This document shows, piece by piece, positions 24,465-37,300 of a stretch of DNA of 64,000 bases; the first letter of the stretch is position 1; every line of letters starts with the position of its first letter. The position numbers were made by a program, and so were the translations under genes. The stretch is from contig NC_135225.1 of assembly GCF_052324685.1 (NCBI RefSeq), positions 4,050,201-4,114,200 on the forward strand, written 5' to 3'. The notes beneath the pieces are model-generated. The model saw only the letters and a list, made by a program, of their open reading frames with translations, had not been told where the DNA came from and searched no databases. The stretch comes from Brachyhypopomus gauderio (Eukaryota; Chordata; Actinopteri; Gymnotiformes; Hypopomidae).

Positions 24465-24618
24465 CATGGACGTAATTTTGATTTCAAAAGTGGGGGGGCA
24501 TGGATTCGTCGCTATTTAAATATTTGGTTTTAACCGTAAAAACTGGGGGGGACCACAACCGGCTTTTGAAAAAGTGTCGTGTCCCCCCCCCCCCCCCCCC
24601 CCCCCAATTACGTCCGTG
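24465..24618. mobile_element. MITE with G/C homopolymer runs, copy 1
   Basis: 154 bp with inverted ends CA-x-GGACGTAATT and an 8-bp duplication, ttttgtag (24457-24464 and 24619-24626). It holds two G-runs and one C-run of more than 20. The 8-bp duplication suggests the hAT superfamily. Confidence 0.82.
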
Positions 24619-25599
24619 TTTTGTAGTGACTATAAAGTAAATTTTGTCGCCTTGCTGTCCAGCAATTCATCTCCATCAACGTCACCTACTTATCAGTCCT
24701 AATAAGAAGGATCTCAGTATAAGTGAAGCTTTGGTGCCCCCTAGTGTCAGTTCTGTTACAAGAGGGAATGGTTCATATACCAAAAGTATTTAGTTTTACA
24801 ATTTACAATTTGACGATGAACACAACTATTTACAGTGGTGAATAGAAGTCTGTATATTGTTATATGAATATATTAGCCGTTTGTTTATGGGCGAAGTTGG
24901 AAAATACATGTGTTCGTGAAAACTACTTAACTATAGGTAAGGGCTGTGATTTTGTTCAGTATCGAGTTCAGTACTGTGTAATCATTTTTCATGAATAGTA
25001 CTGTGTAAATCAGTTTTCATGAATAGTCTACTATCTAATGATCATACATGTCCTATACAAGTAACCTGTAGCTTCATCTTTTATGTGAATAGCAGAGGGC
25101 AATTCCTGTACTCAAGTACAGTATTAAATATGCACTGTATGGCTTTATTTATACACTTGCTCTTTCATGATTTGAGCTTCTATGTAAATTAGAAACATGA
25201 TCCAGGGCCTGTATAAAAAAAAAAAAAAAACAGCTACCAAATATGTGGGGTTTTTGCGTGCGATATTTTGTGCACTGTGTGGGGTATTTGTGTGCATAGT
25301 ACGATCAAGGAGAAACATCCAATGAAAGTGCATCATGTGGATGAAAATAACTCGTAGATGAAAGGGCTGGAATAGGATGTCAAGAATTGCTCTGATGCAC
25401 CGTCAAGCAAATTACAGCCAAATACAAAGCCAACGCACAACATGTCAAAATACACAACTCTGTTCCTTAGCATAGATGGGCAAATGGCCATTTTAAGTGT
25501 GACTGCTGTCTAAAGGAAACAAAAAGACACTAGTGGGCATAAGAGCACAAAACTTGAATCACTAAGCAGTGTAAAATTCACTAATTCACCTGAGCAGAT

Positions 25600-25970
25600 G
25601 AATACAGATTTGTGTCATCATACTGATTGGAGGATCAGAATTTGTGTAAGCAGCATGAATCAGTGAGCCCCACTGGGTGTCAACAGTTCAGGCTGATGGA
25701 GCTTTTGTAATATTCTGGAGAATGTTTTCTTGGTACATGGGTCCTGTGATAATTGCGTATGGACATTTGGACTGTAGGGGCTGTTGAGGCTGACCAAGAT
25801 CATCCCTTCTTGACAGCCATTTACCTTGTGGCAGAAGGACACTTCAGACAATGCACCATGCCAAAAGATGTCATGTTCTTGGATCCATTTTCCATGGATT
25901 TCCTTGCTTCCCTGGCCTGCACAGCCCTCAAATCCTAAAGCATTCATCTTTGTCAGCTTGTACATTATGT
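25600..25970 (+). pseudogene. Tc1/mariner-like transposase remnant
   Basis: Plus-strand translation in mixed frames gives a piece like the middle of a Tc1-type transposase: a tryptophan/glycine segment near 25710, then DHPFLTAIY and a degenerate DNAP-CHKA-like site near 25850. The catalytic context is destroyed. Weak, based on order and a few residues. Confidence 0.35.
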
Positions 25971-26321
25971 TAATTTAGCCAGTATGACAATTACATACTC
26001 TTGAGATAAATGGATCTACTCCTTGTGATGGTTACACAACAACATATGGCAGCTTTGGAAATTAACATCAATTGTAAAGCTGGTGTGTTGGAGGCTGCAG
26101 ACAGGTAAGCAGTTTAAACACAAACCAATTCTCAGAACCGTAACCAAAAATAGTCTCAACCAGAATATCCTAATCGAATAGCGATGAAGGAGGAAGTCCC
26201 CCAGACCAGGCTCCCGTGGTACACTACGAATGGAGGGATTTGGAGGATCACTGGGCTGATGAGTGACAGGCCAATGCACTTGCAACATGCTTAACCTTGA
26301 GGCAGTGCCCCTTTCACTTGG

Positions 26322-26326
<5 letters not shown>

Positions 26327-26420
<94 letters not shown>

Positions 26421-26441
26421 TACACACACACACACACACAC
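26327..26441. repeat. Compound microsatellite (TA)n(CA)n
   Basis: About 84 bp of TA followed by about 30 bp of CA with two TA interruptions. Apparent YIYIYI proteins here are artefacts. Confidence 0.95.
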
Positions 26442-27007
26442 CTCTCAGTTTCTTCTGTTTGGCATCTGTTAATGTCTGGTTGTTTGCATGTTTGGAAGTT
26501 CCAACTGGTACCTTGTGTGTGTCTTTGAAAGTTGATTTACATTACTACTCATTTATATGTGCAAAGCTTTTGTTTTCATTCAATTGTTAACAACACACCT
26601 GACCTACATTTGCATCCTGCCTTGCATCACCACAGAATAATCCACAGAATAATCCTGTTTATCTGGAAACCTCGTGTTCGTTGTAATTTTGATTACCTCA
26701 AGATGTTTTACCACGGTACACTGCAGTTACCCCCTGGCTTCTTCATGTATATATGGAAATATGGGACACACGTACATGAGCAATATGATGTTTTATTGAC
26801 AGAAAGCAAGTACCAAAAAGGACAATGGAAAACATGTCAAACCATATACAAGTAAAAACAGAGAGACAAACGTGACACGACAACAGCAAAGACCGAATAA
26901 GAAGAGGTTTAAATACACACAATGACAATACAATAATTGACAGAAAATAATCCAAACCCAAATAAACCCGTACAGCACATATGCCACTGTGACCCCAGAG
27001 GAACAGT

Positions 27008-27162
27008 CATGGACGTAATTTTGATTTCAAAAGTGGGGGGGACATGGATTCGTCGCTATTTAAATATTTGGTTTTAACTGTAAAAACTGGGGGGGACCAA
27101 AACCAGCTTTTGAAAAAGTTGGGGGGACATGACCCCCCCCCCCCCCCCAAATTACGTCAGTG
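27008..27162. mobile_element. MITE with G/C homopolymer runs, copy 2
   Basis: 155 bp, nearly the same as the copy at 24465, with its own 8-bp duplication, ggaacagt (27000-27007 and 27163-27170). The different target duplications prove two separate insertions. Confidence 0.84.
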
Positions 27163-27908
27163 GGAACAGTATGCCTTTGGATAGAAGTCTTTCATCAGCT
27201 TTGTAAGCAAGCAAAGTTGCCATTTTCTCTTACTTCAAAATCACCTCCAGTACTTCTACAATGCAGCAGGACACCAGTCCATAATGAAATTGGTTCAGTC
27301 AGCATTGATTCCTGAATTTCAAAAGTGTTCTAGTTCGACAGTACCTTGAACTCTAAACTACAGTACTGGCTAGGATACAATATATGAGCAAATGACAAAA
27401 CTTTTGTAAGTGGATAAGAGAATATGCTAAATGTTGAAAATGTAAAATGTCAATGCATGAACCATCGCCACTCAACTCTAATTTTCTGCCACTCAACTCC
27501 ACTCAAATCCTCTGGTCAAAAGGTGCTTTAGATTTGATGTACATTTGCAATAATTCATGATTAGTGTTAGCAGAATTCGCCTAAAAAATAATGGAAAAGC
27601 ATTTGCTTCCTTACTCATGTAATTAGATTATTATAGTTGATGGAGTAAGGAAAAAATAAAGTAGTATGTGATTATAAATGTAAAGACATTAAGAAGTGTG
27701 GATTAAAAATAATGGAACCATTTTTATCTTAAAAGATTTATTTGTTTGAATATAGCATTTAATAAGTAGAACAAATATATTGCCTTATGCGTTAAGACAA
27801 TGTAAGAGTGTAGGGCCGAAACTTAACTGAGCGAAAATATACTTGCATAATTTTGTTTATACTGATGTTTACATTTTTTTCTTTTTACATATAGGAAAAT
27901 TTTATATG

Positions 27909-27914
27909 TTTATT
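27909..27914 (-). terminator. Candidate poly(A) signal of ahnak2
   Basis: AATAAA on the minus strand about 450 bases past the ahnak2 stop codon. A weaker ATTAAA lies closer, at 28126-28131. Which one is used cannot be told from sequence alone. Confidence 0.35.
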
Positions 27915-28364
27915 TTAATTCAATTCTTACTTTTGACAACGCCAGGTTCAAAACAACCAAAATATTCACCTCAATGTATTATGGATAATAATCTGTCACA
28001 CTGGTTTTCTATGCTTTTTCTATGATAATTTATAATTCTCATCCAGTCTATCTTGTATTTGCATGTATATTACAGAGACATCACTGCAAAAAATTTCCAC
28101 AAAGAAAAAAATCCTCTTCGCAAAATTTAATGGTTGTAACATTTATCTAGATTATCTTGGTTTGTTTTTAAATCATGTTTACAATTCAATTTTATCTAAC
28201 CCTATTTTTTGTTATATTGATATATGTCATACCTGGCCCTTTCTTGTATAATGGGCACCTGGTTATACACAAAATGCATCCAGAAGCATAATATCTAATT
28301 ATCTAATTTTATAACAGCCATGAATCAAGTTCTGCTAAAGAGTAATTTAAGTAATGTCACAAAC

Positions 28365-31300
28365 TTATTTCCCCTCATTTTCATCTGTAGAGGAATCTGC
28401 ATGCCTTAAAGATGTTTCAGAGATCATTATAATTTTTTCACCTGACTCTGCACCCTCAAAAAATCTCATTTTCTCAGTGTGTACAATATCTTTAAGTTTT
28501 TGAATTGAGGAAGCTGTGTCATCAGTGATAGGCTCTGCAACACCTCCCTCAAAAACTTGTGTTCTTGATGTCACAAGCACTTTCTCATCACTTAAGATTT
28601 CTTCCATAACATGCTTTTCTATTAATGTGTGTTCCTCCTTTAAAACTCTGTGTGTCTCAACTGATAACACTGAGTCAGATGTTATTGTCATTTCTTCTGC
28701 AGGTAATGTTTGAATAACTTGAGAACCTAAATAAGTTAGAATTGTAGCATGCTGTGTGTCTGGTACTGTTTGTACATTTGATTTTATTATGTGAACTTCT
28801 CCTGACATCTGCTTCAGTGTGTTCAATGAAGAAGAAGAACTTTCATCAGAGAATGGAATGTTCACTTTCTCTGGCTGGTGGGGCTCCATGAAAATTAGTT
28901 CAGTACTTGTTGTTGAAGTAATAACGTCACCATGCAAGTCACTCACCTCAATAGTTGGTTCGGAATATTTTACTTTGATCTTTGTAGGGGAGGCCAGTGA
29001 AAGGCCAACCTGTTCAGTTGTCGGTGCACTTAGATCAGCAAAAGCTTCAGATGACCTAAGTGACAATGTTGGACTGACATTATCCTCTTCAACCTCTACT
29101 GTGGAACTCTTCTCAGCCCCTTTTGCCTTAATGTCAACCTCTGGACACTCATGACCTTTTCTGGGTGATTGAGAGTCTTCCTGCTCATTGACCTTTGCTG
29201 TATTGGTTGGAGAGGATAACTTGTTTTCAAGAACAGCCTCTGAATTCACAATATTATCACTCTCATCTGAAGGGTGGTTGAATCGCAGTTTGGGAATTGT
29301 AAACCTAAGCATAGATTTTTCTTGAGCTCCTCCTTTATTTGTTGTTACGCCTTCTTTAGAATCCTCACCTTTCACTCCAGTTACATGTTCCTGTTTTGTG
29401 GGAGTTTCCTTCTTTGTTTGTTCAATTTCATCTAATTTTGGCACAGTGAATTCAACATCAAAGCCCCTCAGAACATCAGCAAATTTGGGTATGGTAAATT
29501 TGGAGGACTTTTCTTGTCCTTGTGTGATTTCTTTATGTTTGGGTTCTGGAGCACCACTCATGACTGCATCATCTTGTCCATCCTGCAACTGTGATTTTGA
29601 AACAGTAATTATTGGCATTTTCATGGTGAGAGGTTTGAATCTACTTGGAGAGCCTTCTTTGTGTTTAACAGCTGCTTCTGGAGATTGTTGAACTTTGTCT
29701 TTAATTTCAGCTTCTGCTTTAGAATCTTTCCATTTAATATGATCATTTATTTCAGGTTTTATATCTGCTATATCCATTTCCATGCAAGATTTTCCTTCTT
29801 TATCTACACCAGGCCCTTTTGGGTCAACAGATAGCAGCTCGTATGAAACTTTTAACTCTGCTTCGGGTTGACTTATTTCAGGTCTTGGAACTTCAACATG
29901 CACAGCAGAGACGTCTAATGCTGCCTTTGAAGTTTTAGTTCTGAATTTTGGGAAAGACATTGAGGGAAGTTTAAATTTTGTTGGAGATTCAAACTTTGTT
30001 TCATCTGTTTGTCTAGTATCATCAATTGAAAGTGCAACATCTGAACCTTCCATTTTTCCATTTTCGTCTGGTAAAGATACATCAACTGGTGGGACGCTCA
30101 CATCAGCTTCAGGGGCCTTAGTTTCAGGTTTAGAGAAACCAAACTTGGGAAATGAAAAACCGGATTTCTTCATTTTTATTTCAATATCCTTAGAATCTAC
30201 TTCTGGTAAATTGACTTCCACTTCAGATTTTATGTTTGGTATTTCAAGATCAGATGCATGCACTTCTCCCTTTCCTTCTGGGAGAGCAATGTCCGTCTGA
30301 GTCTTGCTTGCATGCAAGTCAATTTTTGTTCCTTTTACTTCTGGAATACTTATTCCAAATTTTGGCAATTTGGACTTCTTTTCTTTTTCTACAGTTTGAG
30401 TTTTTGTCTCAACACTGAGAGATTTTCCCTCTTTGTCTCTTTCAGGCACTTTTATATCAACAGGTAGGGGCACAGCTGACACAGACATCTCTACTTCCGG
30501 AAGATGTATTTCAGATCTTTGAATTTGTTCATCCACAGCAGCAGAAATATCTACTGATTCCTTTGTAGATTTAGCTCCAAATTTTGGAAGGGAAATTGAA
30601 GGAAGTTTAAACTTTGTTGGAGAGCCAAACTTCATTTTGTCCTCTTGTCCAGTATCACCAATTGAAAGTGAAACATCTGTGTTTGTTTCTTCGATTTTTA
30701 CATTTTCTTTGGTTAAAGACACATCAACTTTTGGAAGAGTAATGTCAGCTTTGGGAGCTTTAGTTTCTGCTTTAGAAAAGCCAAACCAGGGGAAGGAAAA
30801 GCCTGTTTTCTTTGCTTTTACTTCAAGACCTTTAGGATCCACTTCTGGCAAGTTTCCCTTCTCTTCAGATTTGACATCTTTCATTTCACCAGCAGACACA
30901 TGCACCTCTGCTTTTACCTCTGGAAGAGCAATGTCAGTCTGAGTCTTGCTTGCAGGTAACTCTATTTTTGGTCCTTTTACGTCTGGAAAGCTTATTGCAA
31001 ATTTGGGCAATTTGAACTTGCTCTCTTGCCCTTCAAATTGGTCATCTTGTGGTTTCACTTTAAGAGATTTCCCCTGTTTGTCTGTGTGAGGCCCTTTTAT
31101 CTCAACTGCTATTGCATCGGCTGGCACCTTTAACTCTGTTTGCTGAAGAGTTATGTCAGGACCTTTCATATGCGCACTCACAGAAGAAATGTCTTCGGCC
31201 TCCTTTGTAACTTTAGCTCCAAATTTTGGGAAGGAGATTGTGGGCAGTTTAAACTTTGTTGGAGAACCAAACTTTGGTTTATCTTCTTTTCCTGTATCAC

Positions 31301-34300
31301 CCATTGCAAGTTTAATGTCTTCTATTTTCACATCTTCTTCTGCTAAAGATGCATCAACCTGTGGGAGACTCACATCAGCTTCAGTTGTCTTTGTTTCTGA
31401 TTTAGACAATCCAATCTTGGGCAATGAAAAACCTGATTTCTTCATTTCTACTTGAACACCTTGAGTTTCACCTTTTGGTAAATCTAATTTCACTTCAGTT
31501 TTTACATCTGGCCCTTCAACATCAGGTGCATGCACTTCTCCCTTTCCCTCTGGTAGAGAAATGTCTGTCGTTTTGCCTCCATGTAAGTCTATTTTTGGTC
31601 CTTTAACTTCTGGAAAGCTTATCCCAAATTTTGGCATTTTGAATTTGCTCTCTTGCCCCTCAATTTTCATGTCTTCTGCTTTTATATCAGCAGTTAGAGA
31701 CTTTATTTCTTTGTCTATGTCAGGTGTTTTTATGTTCAATGACATGGGCTCACTTGACACTGCTACCTCAGTTTGGGGTAGACTTATTTCAGGTGCTTTA
31801 ATTTGCACATCCACTCCAGAAATGTCTACTGACTCCTTTTTAGCTTTAGATCCAAATTTTGGGAGAGAGATTGTGGGCAGTGTAAACTTAGTTGGAGAGC
31901 CAAACTTCAGTTTATCTTGTTCTCCAATATCACCCATGGTGAGATTAACATTTGCATCTGGTCCTTCTACTTTTACATCTTGTCCTGGTAAAGATACATC
32001 CACCTGTGGGAGACTCACATCAGTGTCAGGTGCTTTTGTTTCTGATTTAGACAATCCAATCTTGGGCAAGGAAAACCCTGATTTCTTCATTTCTACTTGA
32101 ACACCTTGAGTTTCTCCTTTAGGTAAATCTAATTTCACTTCAGTTTTTACATCTGGCATTTCAACATCAGGTACATGCACTTCTCCCTTTCCCTCTGGTA
32201 GAGAAATGTCAGTCGTTGTTTTGCTTCCATGTAAGTCTATTTTTGGTCCTTTAACATCTGGAAAACTTATCCCAAATTTTGGCATTTTGAATTTGCTCTC
32301 TTGCCCATCAATTTTCATGTCTTCTGCTTTTATATCAGCAGTTACAGACTTTACTTCTTTGTCAATGTCAGGTGTTTTTATGTTCAATGACATGGGCTCA
32401 CTTGACACTGCTACTTCAGTTTGGGGTAGACTTATTTCAGGTGCTTTAATTTGCACATCCACTCCAGACATGTCAACTGACTCCTTTTTAGCTTTAGATC
32501 CAAATTTTGGGAAAGAGATTGTGGGCAGTTTAAACTTAGTTGGAGAGCCAAACTTCAGTTTATCTTGTTCTCCAATATCACCCATTGCAAGATTAACATT
32601 TGCATCTGGTCCTTCTACTTTTACATCTTGTCCTTGTAAAGATACATCCACCTGTGGGAGACTCACATCAGTGTCAGGTGCTTTTGTTTCTGATTTAGAC
32701 AATCCAATCTTGGGCAAGGAAAACCCTGATTTCTTAATTTCTACCTGAACACCTTGAGTTTCTCCTTTAGGTAAATCTAATTTCACTTCAGTTTTTACAT
32801 CTGGCATTTCAACATCAGGTACATGCACTTCTCCCTTCCCCTCTGGTAGAGAAATGTCAGTCGTTGTTTTGCTTCCATGTAAGTCTATTTTTGGTCCTTT
32901 AACATCTGGAAAGCTTATCCCAAATTTTGGCATTTTGAATTTGCTCTCTTGCCCATCAATTTTCATGTCTTCTGCTTTTATATCAGCAGTTACAGACTTT
33001 ACTTCTTTGTCTATGTCACTTGTTTTTATGTTCAATGACATGGGCTCACTTGACACTGCTACTTCAGTTTGGGGTAGACTTATTTCAGGTGCTTTGATTT
33101 GCACATCCACTCCAGAAATGTCTACTGACTCCTTTTTAGCTTTAGATCCAAATTTTGGGAAAGAGATTGTGGGCAGTTTAAACTTAGTTGGAGAGCCAAA
33201 CTTCAGTTTATCTTGTTCTCCAATATCACCCATTGCGAGATTAACTTCTACATCTGGTCCTTCTACTTTTACATCTTGTCCTGGTAAAGATACATCCACC
33301 TGTGGGAGACTCACATCAGTGTCAGGTGCTTTTGTTTCTGATTTAGACAATCCAATCTTGGGCAAGGAAAACCCTGATTTCTTCATTTCTACTTGAACAC
33401 CTTGAGTTTCTCCTTTAGGTAAATCTAATTTCACTTCAGTTTTTACATCTGGCATCTCAACATCAGGTACATGCACTTCTCCCTTTCCCTCTGGTAGAGA
33501 AATGTCAGTCGTTGTTTTGCTTCCATGTAAGTCTATTTTTGGTCCTTTAACTTCTGGAAAGCTTATCCCAAATTTTGGCATTTTGAATTTGCTCTCTTGC
33601 CCCTCAATTTTCATATCTTCTGCTTTTATATCAGCAGTTACAGACTTTACTTCTTTGTCTATGTCAGGTGTTTTTATGTTCAATGACATGGGCTCACTTG
33701 ACACTGCTACCTCAGTTTGGGGTAGACTTATTTCAGGTGCTTTGATTTGCACATCCACTCCAGAAATGTCTACTGACTCCTTTTTAGCTTTAGATCCAAA
33801 TTTTGGGAGAGAGATTGTGGGCAGTTTAAACTTAGTTGGAGAGCCAAACTTCAGTTTATCTTGTTCTCCAATATCACCCATTGCGAGATTAACATTTGCA
33901 TCTGGTCCTTCTACTTTTACATCTTGTCCTGGTAAAGATACATCCACCTGTGGGAGACTCACATCAGTGTCAGGTGCTTTTGTTTCTGATTTAGACAATC
34001 CAATCTTGGGCGAGGAAAACCCTGATTTCTTCATTTCTACTTGAACACCTTGAGTTTCTCCTTTAGGTAAATCTAATTTCACTTCAGTTTTTACATCTGG
34101 CATCTCAACATCAGGTACATGCACTTCTCCCTTTCCCTCTGGTAGAGAAATGTCAGTTGTTGTTTTGCTTCCATGTAAGTCTATTCTTGGTCCTTTAACT
34201 TCTGGAAAGCTTATCCCAAATTTTGGTATTTTGAATTTGCTCTCTTGCCCCTCAATTTTCATATCTTCTGCTTTTATATCAGCAGTTACAGACTTTACTT

Positions 34301-37300
34301 CTTTGTCTATGTCAGGTGTTTTTATGTTCAATGGCATGGGCTCACTTGACACTGCTACCTCAGTTTGGGGTAGACTTATTTCAGGTGCTTTAATTTGCAC
34401 ATCCACTCCAGACATGTCTACTGACTCCTTTTTAGCTTTAGATCCAAATTTTGGGAGAGAGATTGTGGGCAGTTTAAACTTAGTCGGAGAGCCAAACTTC
34501 AGTTTATCTTGTTCTCCAATATCACCCATTGCGAGATTAACATTTGCATCTGGTCCTTCTACTTTTACATCTTGTCTTGGTAAAGATACATCCACCTGTG
34601 GGAGACTCACATCAGTGTCAGGTCCCTTTGATTCTGAAATAGACAGTCCAATCTTGGGCAAGGAAAACCCTGATTTCTTCATTTCTACTTGAACACCTTG
34701 AGTTTCTCCTTTAGGTAAATCTAATTTCACTTCAGTTTTTACATCTGGCATCTCAACATCAGGTACATGCACTTCACCCTTTCCCTCTGGTAGAGAAATG
34801 TCAGTCATTGTTTTGCTTCCATGTAAGTCTATTTTTGGTCCTTTAACATCTGGAAAGCTTATCCCAAATTTTGGCATTTTGAATTTGCTCTCTTGCCCCT
34901 CAATTTTCATGTCTTCTGCTTTTATATCAGCAGTTGGAGACTTTACTTCTTTGTCTATGTCAGGTGTTTTTATGTACAATGACATGGGCTCACTTGACAC
35001 TGCTACTTCTTTTTGGGGTAGACTTATTTCAGGTCCTTTCATTTGCACATCATCTCCAAAGATGTCTACCTCTGCCTTTGGTGCTTTACCTCCAATTTTT
35101 GGGTGAGAAATTGTGGGCAATGTAAACTTTGTTGTAGATCCAGGCTTCATTTTGTTGTCTTCTTCTGTAAAACACATTGCAAGTTTAATGCTTGATTCTG
35201 GACCTTCTATTTTTACATCTTGTCCTGGTAAAGATACATCAACCTGTGGGAGACTCAATTCAGCATCAGATGCTTCTGTTGATTTAGAAAATCCAACTGT
35301 GGGCAATGAACCACCTGGTTTCTTCATTTCTACTTTAAGACCTTTTGAATCTCCTTTTGGTAAATGTAAATTGAGTTCTGTTTTTACATCTGACATCTCA
35401 ACATCAGGTACATGCACTTTTCCCTTTCCCTCTGGTAGAGAAATGTCAGTCGTTTTGCTTCCATGTAAGTCTATTTTTGGTCCTTTTACTTCTGGGAAGC
35501 TTATCCCAAATTTTGGCATTTTGAATTTGCTCTCTTGCCCCTCAATTTTCATGTCTTCTGCTTTTATGTCAACATTTAGAGACTTTGCGTCTTTGTCTAT
35601 GTCTGGTTTTTTAATATTCAATAACAGGGGCTCAGTTGACACTACTACCTCTGATTGCGGTAGACTTATTTCAGAACCTTTCATTTGTGCATCTTCTCCA
35701 GAGATGTCTACTGACACATTTGGAGCTTTAGCTCCAAATCTTGGCAGGGAGATTGTGGGCAATTTAAATTTTGTTGCAGATCCAACCTTTATTTTGTCTT
35801 CTTCTCCAGAATCACACATTGTAAGTTTAATGTCTGCATCTGGTCCTTCTATTTGTTCATCTTGTCCTTGTAAAGATACATCCACCTGTGGGAGACTCAC
35901 ATCAGTGTCAGGTGCCTTTGATTCTGATTTAGACAGTCCAATCTTGGGCAAGGAAAAACCTGATTTCTTCATTTCTACTTGAACACCTTGAGTTTCTCCT
36001 TTAGGTAAATCTAATTTCACTTCAGTTTTTACATCTGGCATTTCAACATCAGGTACATGCACTTCTGCCTTTCCCTCTGGTAGAGAAATGTCAGTCATTG
36101 TTTTGCTTCCATATAAGTCTATTTTTGGTCCTTTTACTTCTGGAAAGCTTATCCCAAATTTTGGCATTTTGAATTTGCTCTCTTGCCCCTCAATTTTCAT
36201 ATCTTCTGCTTTTATATCAGCAGTTACAGACTTTACTTCTTTGTCTATGTCAGGTGTTTTTATGCTCAATGACATGGGCTCACTTGACACTGCTACCTCA
36301 GTTTGGGGTAGACTTATTTCAGGTGCTTTAATTTGTGCATCATCTCTAGAGATGTCTACCTCCACCTTTGGAGCTTTCGCTCCAAATTTTGGTAGGGAGA
36401 TTGTGGGCAATTTAAACTTTGTTGCAGATCCAACCTTCATTTTGTCTTCTTCTTTAGTATCATGCATTGCACTTTTAATTTCTACATCTGGTCCTTCTAT
36501 TTTTACATCTTGTCCTTGTAAAGATACATCCACCTGTGGGAGACTCACATCAGCTTCAGTTGTCTTTGTTTCTGATCTAGACAATCCAATCTTGGGCAAT
36601 GAAAAACCTGATTTCTTCATTTCTACTTGAACACCTTGAGTTTCTCCTTTTGGTAAATCTAATTTCACTTCAGTTTTTACATCTGGCCCTTCAACATCAG
36701 GTGCATTCAGTTCTCCCTTTCCCTCTGGTAGAGAAATTTCTGTTGTTTGGCATCCATTTAAGTCTATTTTTGGTCCTTTAACTTCTGAAAAGCTTATCGC
36801 AAATTTTGGCATTTTGATTTTGCTCTCTTGTCCCTCAATTTTTATGTCCTCTGCATTTATGTCGACATTTACAGACTTTGATTCTTTGCCTACCTCAGGT
36901 GTTTTTACATCCACTGATAAGGGCTGACTTGACACTAATACCTCTGTTTGGGGTAGATTAATTTCAGGACCTTTCATTTGCACTTCTGCTTCAGAGATTT
37001 CTACTGCTGCCTTTGGAGCTTTAGTTCCAAATTTTGGAAGGGATATTGTGGGCAGTTTATACTTTGTTGATGATCCAACCTTCCTTGTGTCTTCTTCTCC
37101 TGTATAGCCCATTGCAAGTTTAATGTTTGCATCTTGTTTTTCTATTTTTACATCTTCTTCTGGTAAAGATACATCAACTTGTGGAAGACTCACATCACTT
37201 TCAGCATCCCGAGTTTCTGATTTAGAAAAGCTAAACCTAGGGAATGAAAAAACTGGTTTCTTTATTTCTGCATCTTGACATTTAGAATCTACTTTTGGTT

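Larger units (their letters stand above)
24627..28364. other. Intergenic, LBH-like gene to ahnak2 3' end
   Basis: It contains the Tc1-like remnant, the (TA)n microsatellite and the second MITE copy. From about 27.2 to 28.36 kb it is AT-rich and probably includes the ahnak2 3' UTR. No other gene is seen. Confidence 0.5.

Noticed and set aside
26263..26590. YIYIYI-type frames at this and other TA/GA microsatellites (6452-6697, 53447-53848)
   Set aside because: They are translations of dinucleotide repeats.
31153..36630. Series of open frames of about 180 codons on the plus strand at exact 648-bp steps
   Set aside because: They are the antisense of the ahnak2 coding repeats; the repeat composition keeps that frame free of stops. 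Not genes.
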